NCBI GenBank assembly: GCA_022376515.1 | Contig: WTXI01000001.1 | Coordinates: 1,488,001-1,552,000 of the forward strand | From: Lactifluus volemus | Lineage: Eukaryota > Basidiomycota > Agaricomycetes > Russulales > Russulaceae | Direction of reading: 5' to 3' | DNA length: 64,000 nt | In this document: one piece after another, positions 60,928 through 64,000 of the stretch | Position numbering within the stretch: the stretch's first letter is position 1 | Layout: each line of letters starts with the position of its first letter | Position numbers and translations under genes: made by a program | Notes under the pieces: generated by a model | Database searches by the model: none | What the model was told of the DNA's origin: nothing | What the model saw: the letters and a program-made list of their open reading frames with translations, nothing else

Positions 60928-63900
60928 ATGGCTTCCTCTCTACCCCCTAATGGTCTACCCTCGGCCAATGCAATACGTACCCCACAGGCCCAAGCTACTG
61001 ACATCCTCCAAAAGGATGCCGCAAAAGCAAATGTACCAGTTCACTCATTTCACCCCGATGCCTCGCCCGCCGAAAAGGCCGCAGTAGCTGGACAAGCCGC
61101 GACACAATTGAACAGTCTAGCTGCCGCGTCGGGAAGCGTAAATGATGTTGCTCGAGGTACGCCCTTTTTCTACATTGAGCTTGCAAGACCGTACCGAGTC
61201 CTTCATGCAGAGCTCCCTGTCGACACGGGTAGCGAGGCCACTGTTCCAACCATCACCATCGAAGATACTGACAAGGAGCAGGCGAAAGATGCACCTCAGC
61301 TTCCAGGTGACTTGCTTGTCTCAAAGGCCTCTCAGATACCCGACTGGTATAAAGTCGGCTGGCCTGCATTTACAACGCCCGAGATAGTTTCGGAAGATGC
61401 GGACCAGAAGCAGCTTCGTTTAATGAATGCCTGGCTGTCCGATCAATACTACGGTCAATGGTACCATAATGCCGCAATCATAACCTTCGTATGTCACTTT
61501 AGAGCACACTCATCCGTATCACACTAACATTGCTGTTCGCGCCCCCCTCCTTCCTCCGAACTGAATCAAGGCCGTGCTCGCATCTCACTTTATGACCCGT
61601 TTCAACTTCGGCTGGGGTTGGCTCTTCCTTCTCTTAGCCTTATGTAGTACATACTACACCACTTCCATGGCCCGTGTACGACAGCGTGCACGTGATGACA
61701 TTCAACGCGAGCTCATCAAGACGAGACTGGTATCAGAACATGAATCCGCAGAATGGATAAACAATTTCATGGATCGCTTTTGGCGCATTTATGAACCTGT
61801 CCTTTCTGCGACGATCGTAGCGACCGTCGATCAAATTTTAGCCGCAAATTGCCCACCATTCCTCGAGTCTCTTCGTCTCACTGACTTCACTCTTGGCAAC
61901 AAAGCTCCTCGGATTGACAAAGTCCGCACATTTCCAAAGACAGCCGAAGACGAGGTCGTGATGGATTGGGGCTTCTCCTTCACTCCTAACGACCTTTCCG
62001 ACTTGACTCACCGCCAGGCAGCCTCTAAGACTAACCCCAAGATCGCTCTTAATATCCGAGTAGGCAAGGGTCCAGCCTCTGCAAGCTTCCCTGTCTTAGT
62101 AGAAGATACGGCGGTCTCTGGCCTTATGCGCATTCGCCTCAAGCTCATGACCAGCTTTCCTCACATCCAAATTGTCGATGCCTCCTTCCTTGAAAAGCCC
62201 TTTATTGATTATGTGCTCAAGCCTATAGGAGGCGAAACCTTCGGTTTTGACATGATGAACGTATGTGTTCCATGTGCATCATCCTCTATCGTGTCTAAGA
62301 ATGTACACATGCATGCAGATTCCTGGCTTATCTTCGTTCATTCGCGAAATGATCCACTCAACTCTTGGCCCCATGATGTATGACCCCAATGTGTTTTCTC
62401 TTAATCTCGAACAGCTTCTTGCTGGGACTCCAGTGGATGCAGCGATTGGTGTCATCAAAGTTACCGTGTACGGTGCACGCAGCATCAGTGCGAACAGGAT
62501 AGCTGGTGGATCACTCGACCCATATGTTAGTTTCAGTATCAACAACGTTAAGGAATTGGCTAGAACGAAGTACAAGAAAGACACGTGAGTGTTTAGGTAA
62601 ATCCCACATGCTTTTCTTCACTGACGTCCCCCAGATATAACCCAACGTGGAATGAGACCAAGTTTATACTCGTCAATCATCTCACCGGCCACCTCGTCCT
62701 TACTCTGATGGATTATAACGAATTCCGAAAGGACTCGGAGCTTGGTGCAGGATTGTTCGAACTCAGCAAGCTCGACGTGGATGCTACTCAGGACGGTCAG
62801 TCTCTCCCTATTTTAAAGGATGGGAAAACAAAGGGAGAACTTCGCTGTGATGTGGCCTATTTCCCGGTACTCAAGCCCCTCGTCAACGAGTCTGGAGTAC
62901 AGGAACTGCCTGAATCCAGTAAGTCGCGTCTATTATCGGGCGATCTTCTGAAATCTATACATTACGCCTGCAGACGTGGGCATTGTACGATTTACGATCC
63001 ATCAGGCCAAGGACCTTGACTTTGCCAAGGCGCAAACTGCAGATTTGAACGCTTACGCCAAGGTATTCCTTGGCAATGCTTCTACGCCAATCCACGCTAC
63101 TTCCATGGCCAAGCACACGCCACAGCCCGTCTGGGAGTCGTCGACCGAGTTCCTGTGCACCGATCGCGGGTCTTCTGTGATCACTGTAAATATTGTCGAC
63201 GGCCGTGGTTTTGCCAAAGGTTCCGTCTTGGGTCACCTGACAGTGCGCCTCCGAGATTTGTTAGAAGCACACAAGGAAGTGGACCGTGACTGGTGGCCGC
63301 TCATCGGATGCAAGTCCGGTCGCGTGCGTCTGACGACAGAGTGGAAGCCGTTGAACATGGCTGGTAGTCTTCACGGCGCGGACCAATACGTCCCTCCCAT
63401 TGGAGCCGTGCGATTGTGGCTGAAAAAAGCCACAGACGTGAAGAACGTCGAAGCAACTCTTGGAGGCAAGGTATGCAGAAATAATTGAGATTGTAGTTGC
63501 CTCTATTCACGCGATGTTTCTCACAGAGCGATCCGTATGTCCGTGTAATGGTGAACAACACCATTAAGGCACGGACAGAGGTTATGAACAATAGTGCGTT
63601 GCCCATGAGTGGGTTGTGCAACAGCGATTGTTTACTCTTCCTGTAGATCTCAACCCTGAATGGGATCAAATCATCTACACCCCAGTACATTCCCTGAAGG
63701 AGACCCTTCTTCTGGAAGTGATGGATTATCAGAACCTCACCAAAGACCGATCTCTTGGCACCGTCGAGCTCAAAGTTAGCGAGCTTGCCCGGGTAATTGA
63801 GAAGGGCGCGGGTGGCAATCCACTTTACTTCTTTGAGTCTACAGGGAAGAAGGACAAATCAGAACCGATCCGCCTTGATCCTGGGAATCAATACAAGGGT

Positions 63901-64000
63901 CAGCTGCATTACCTTGCCGAGTTCCTCCCTGCGTTTGCGCTGCAAGGTTTGAAATTCGAGACCGACTCAAATGGATCAGCGGTCGCAGGCGCCGACGGGG
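60928..64000 (+). CDS. TCB: Tricalbin-like ER-plasma membrane tether, partial at right edge
   Basis: Tricalbins (extended synaptotagmins) tether the ER to the plasma membrane and move lipids. The start at 60928 gives MASSLPPNGLPSANAIRTPQ. A hydrophobic hairpin follows (FNFGWGWLFLLLALCSTYYT). The SMP domain reads SAEWINNFMDRFWRIYEPVL, DQILAANCPPFLESLRLTDF and FPHIQIVDASFLEKPFIDYV. C2 domains begin at about 62450 (GVIKVTVYGARSI, SLDPYVSFSIN), about 62976 (VGIVRFTIHQAKDLDFA) and about 63400 (GAVRLWLKKATDVKN, SDPYVRVMVNN). Exons join in frame through seven or more introns. The coding sequence is open at 64000, so more C2 domains are probably missing. Confidence 0.93.

Overview
This window is nuclear DNA of a filamentous basidiomycete, most likely an Agaricomycete. 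Genes are packed on both strands, almost every gene is cut by many short introns (about 45-75 bases, GT..AG with occasional GC..AG), base composition is near 50% GC, and recognisable proteins are fungal (Ice2, Dug3, Ugo1, RIB2-type deaminase, GPI-anchored chitin deacetylase, Cys3/Met4-type bZIP). No rRNA, tRNA, CRISPR array or intact mobile element was found. I joined exons by eye using splice signals and protein-family matches, so outer gene limits are firmer than every internal splice site.

Layout, left to right: ICE2 (-, cut by the left edge), DUG3 (-), phosphoacetylglucosamine mutase PCM1/AGM1 (-), SEC17 alpha-SNAP (+), NUS1 (+), an empty 1.2 kb stretch, RXT2-like (+), the 8.5 kb proteasome activator BLM10/PA200 (+), a HIT protein (-) and translin (+) from a shared promoter, a conserved unknown (-), a RING protein (-) and RRP36 (+) from a shared promoter, a 4.4 kb multi-pass membrane protein of unknown function (-), MCM5 (-) and CSN6 (+) from a shared promoter with an MCB-like site, a TMEM205/DUF4149-like protein (+), LEA1/U2A' (-) and SAC1 (+) from a shared promoter, a NAP/SET histone chaperone (+), an empty 1.3 kb, chitin deacetylase (+), a FRAY-like STE20 kinase (-) and an SRPK kinase (+) from a shared promoter, the Rieske protein RIP1 (-), a gene-sparse block containing a RIB2-type deaminase (+) and COX19 (-), a bZIP factor (-), NPL4 (+), a membrane-anchored Nudix hydrolase (-), UGO1 (-) and a tricalbin (+, cut by the right edge).

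The genes are mostly conserved housekeeping functions: ER and membrane-contact biology (Ice2, Nus1, Sac1, tricalbin, Sec17), mitochondria (Rip1, Cox19, Ugo1), protein turnover (Blm10, Npl4, CSN6, RING), nuclear RNA and chromatin work (Lea1, Rrp36, Rxt2, NAP, SRPK, Mcm5) and cell wall (AGM1 for UDP-GlcNAc, chitin deacetylase). I see no operon-like pathway cluster, no secondary-metabolite cluster and no convincing new defence or mobile system.

The strongest unexpected signal is technical or evolutionary: about 20 single-base frame breaks, nearly all apparent deletions and often in short homopolymers, fall inside conserved coding exons of more than a dozen housekeeping genes. They most likely reflect an unpolished long-read consensus. 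Any automatic gene model from this sequence will therefore be split or truncated at those points.
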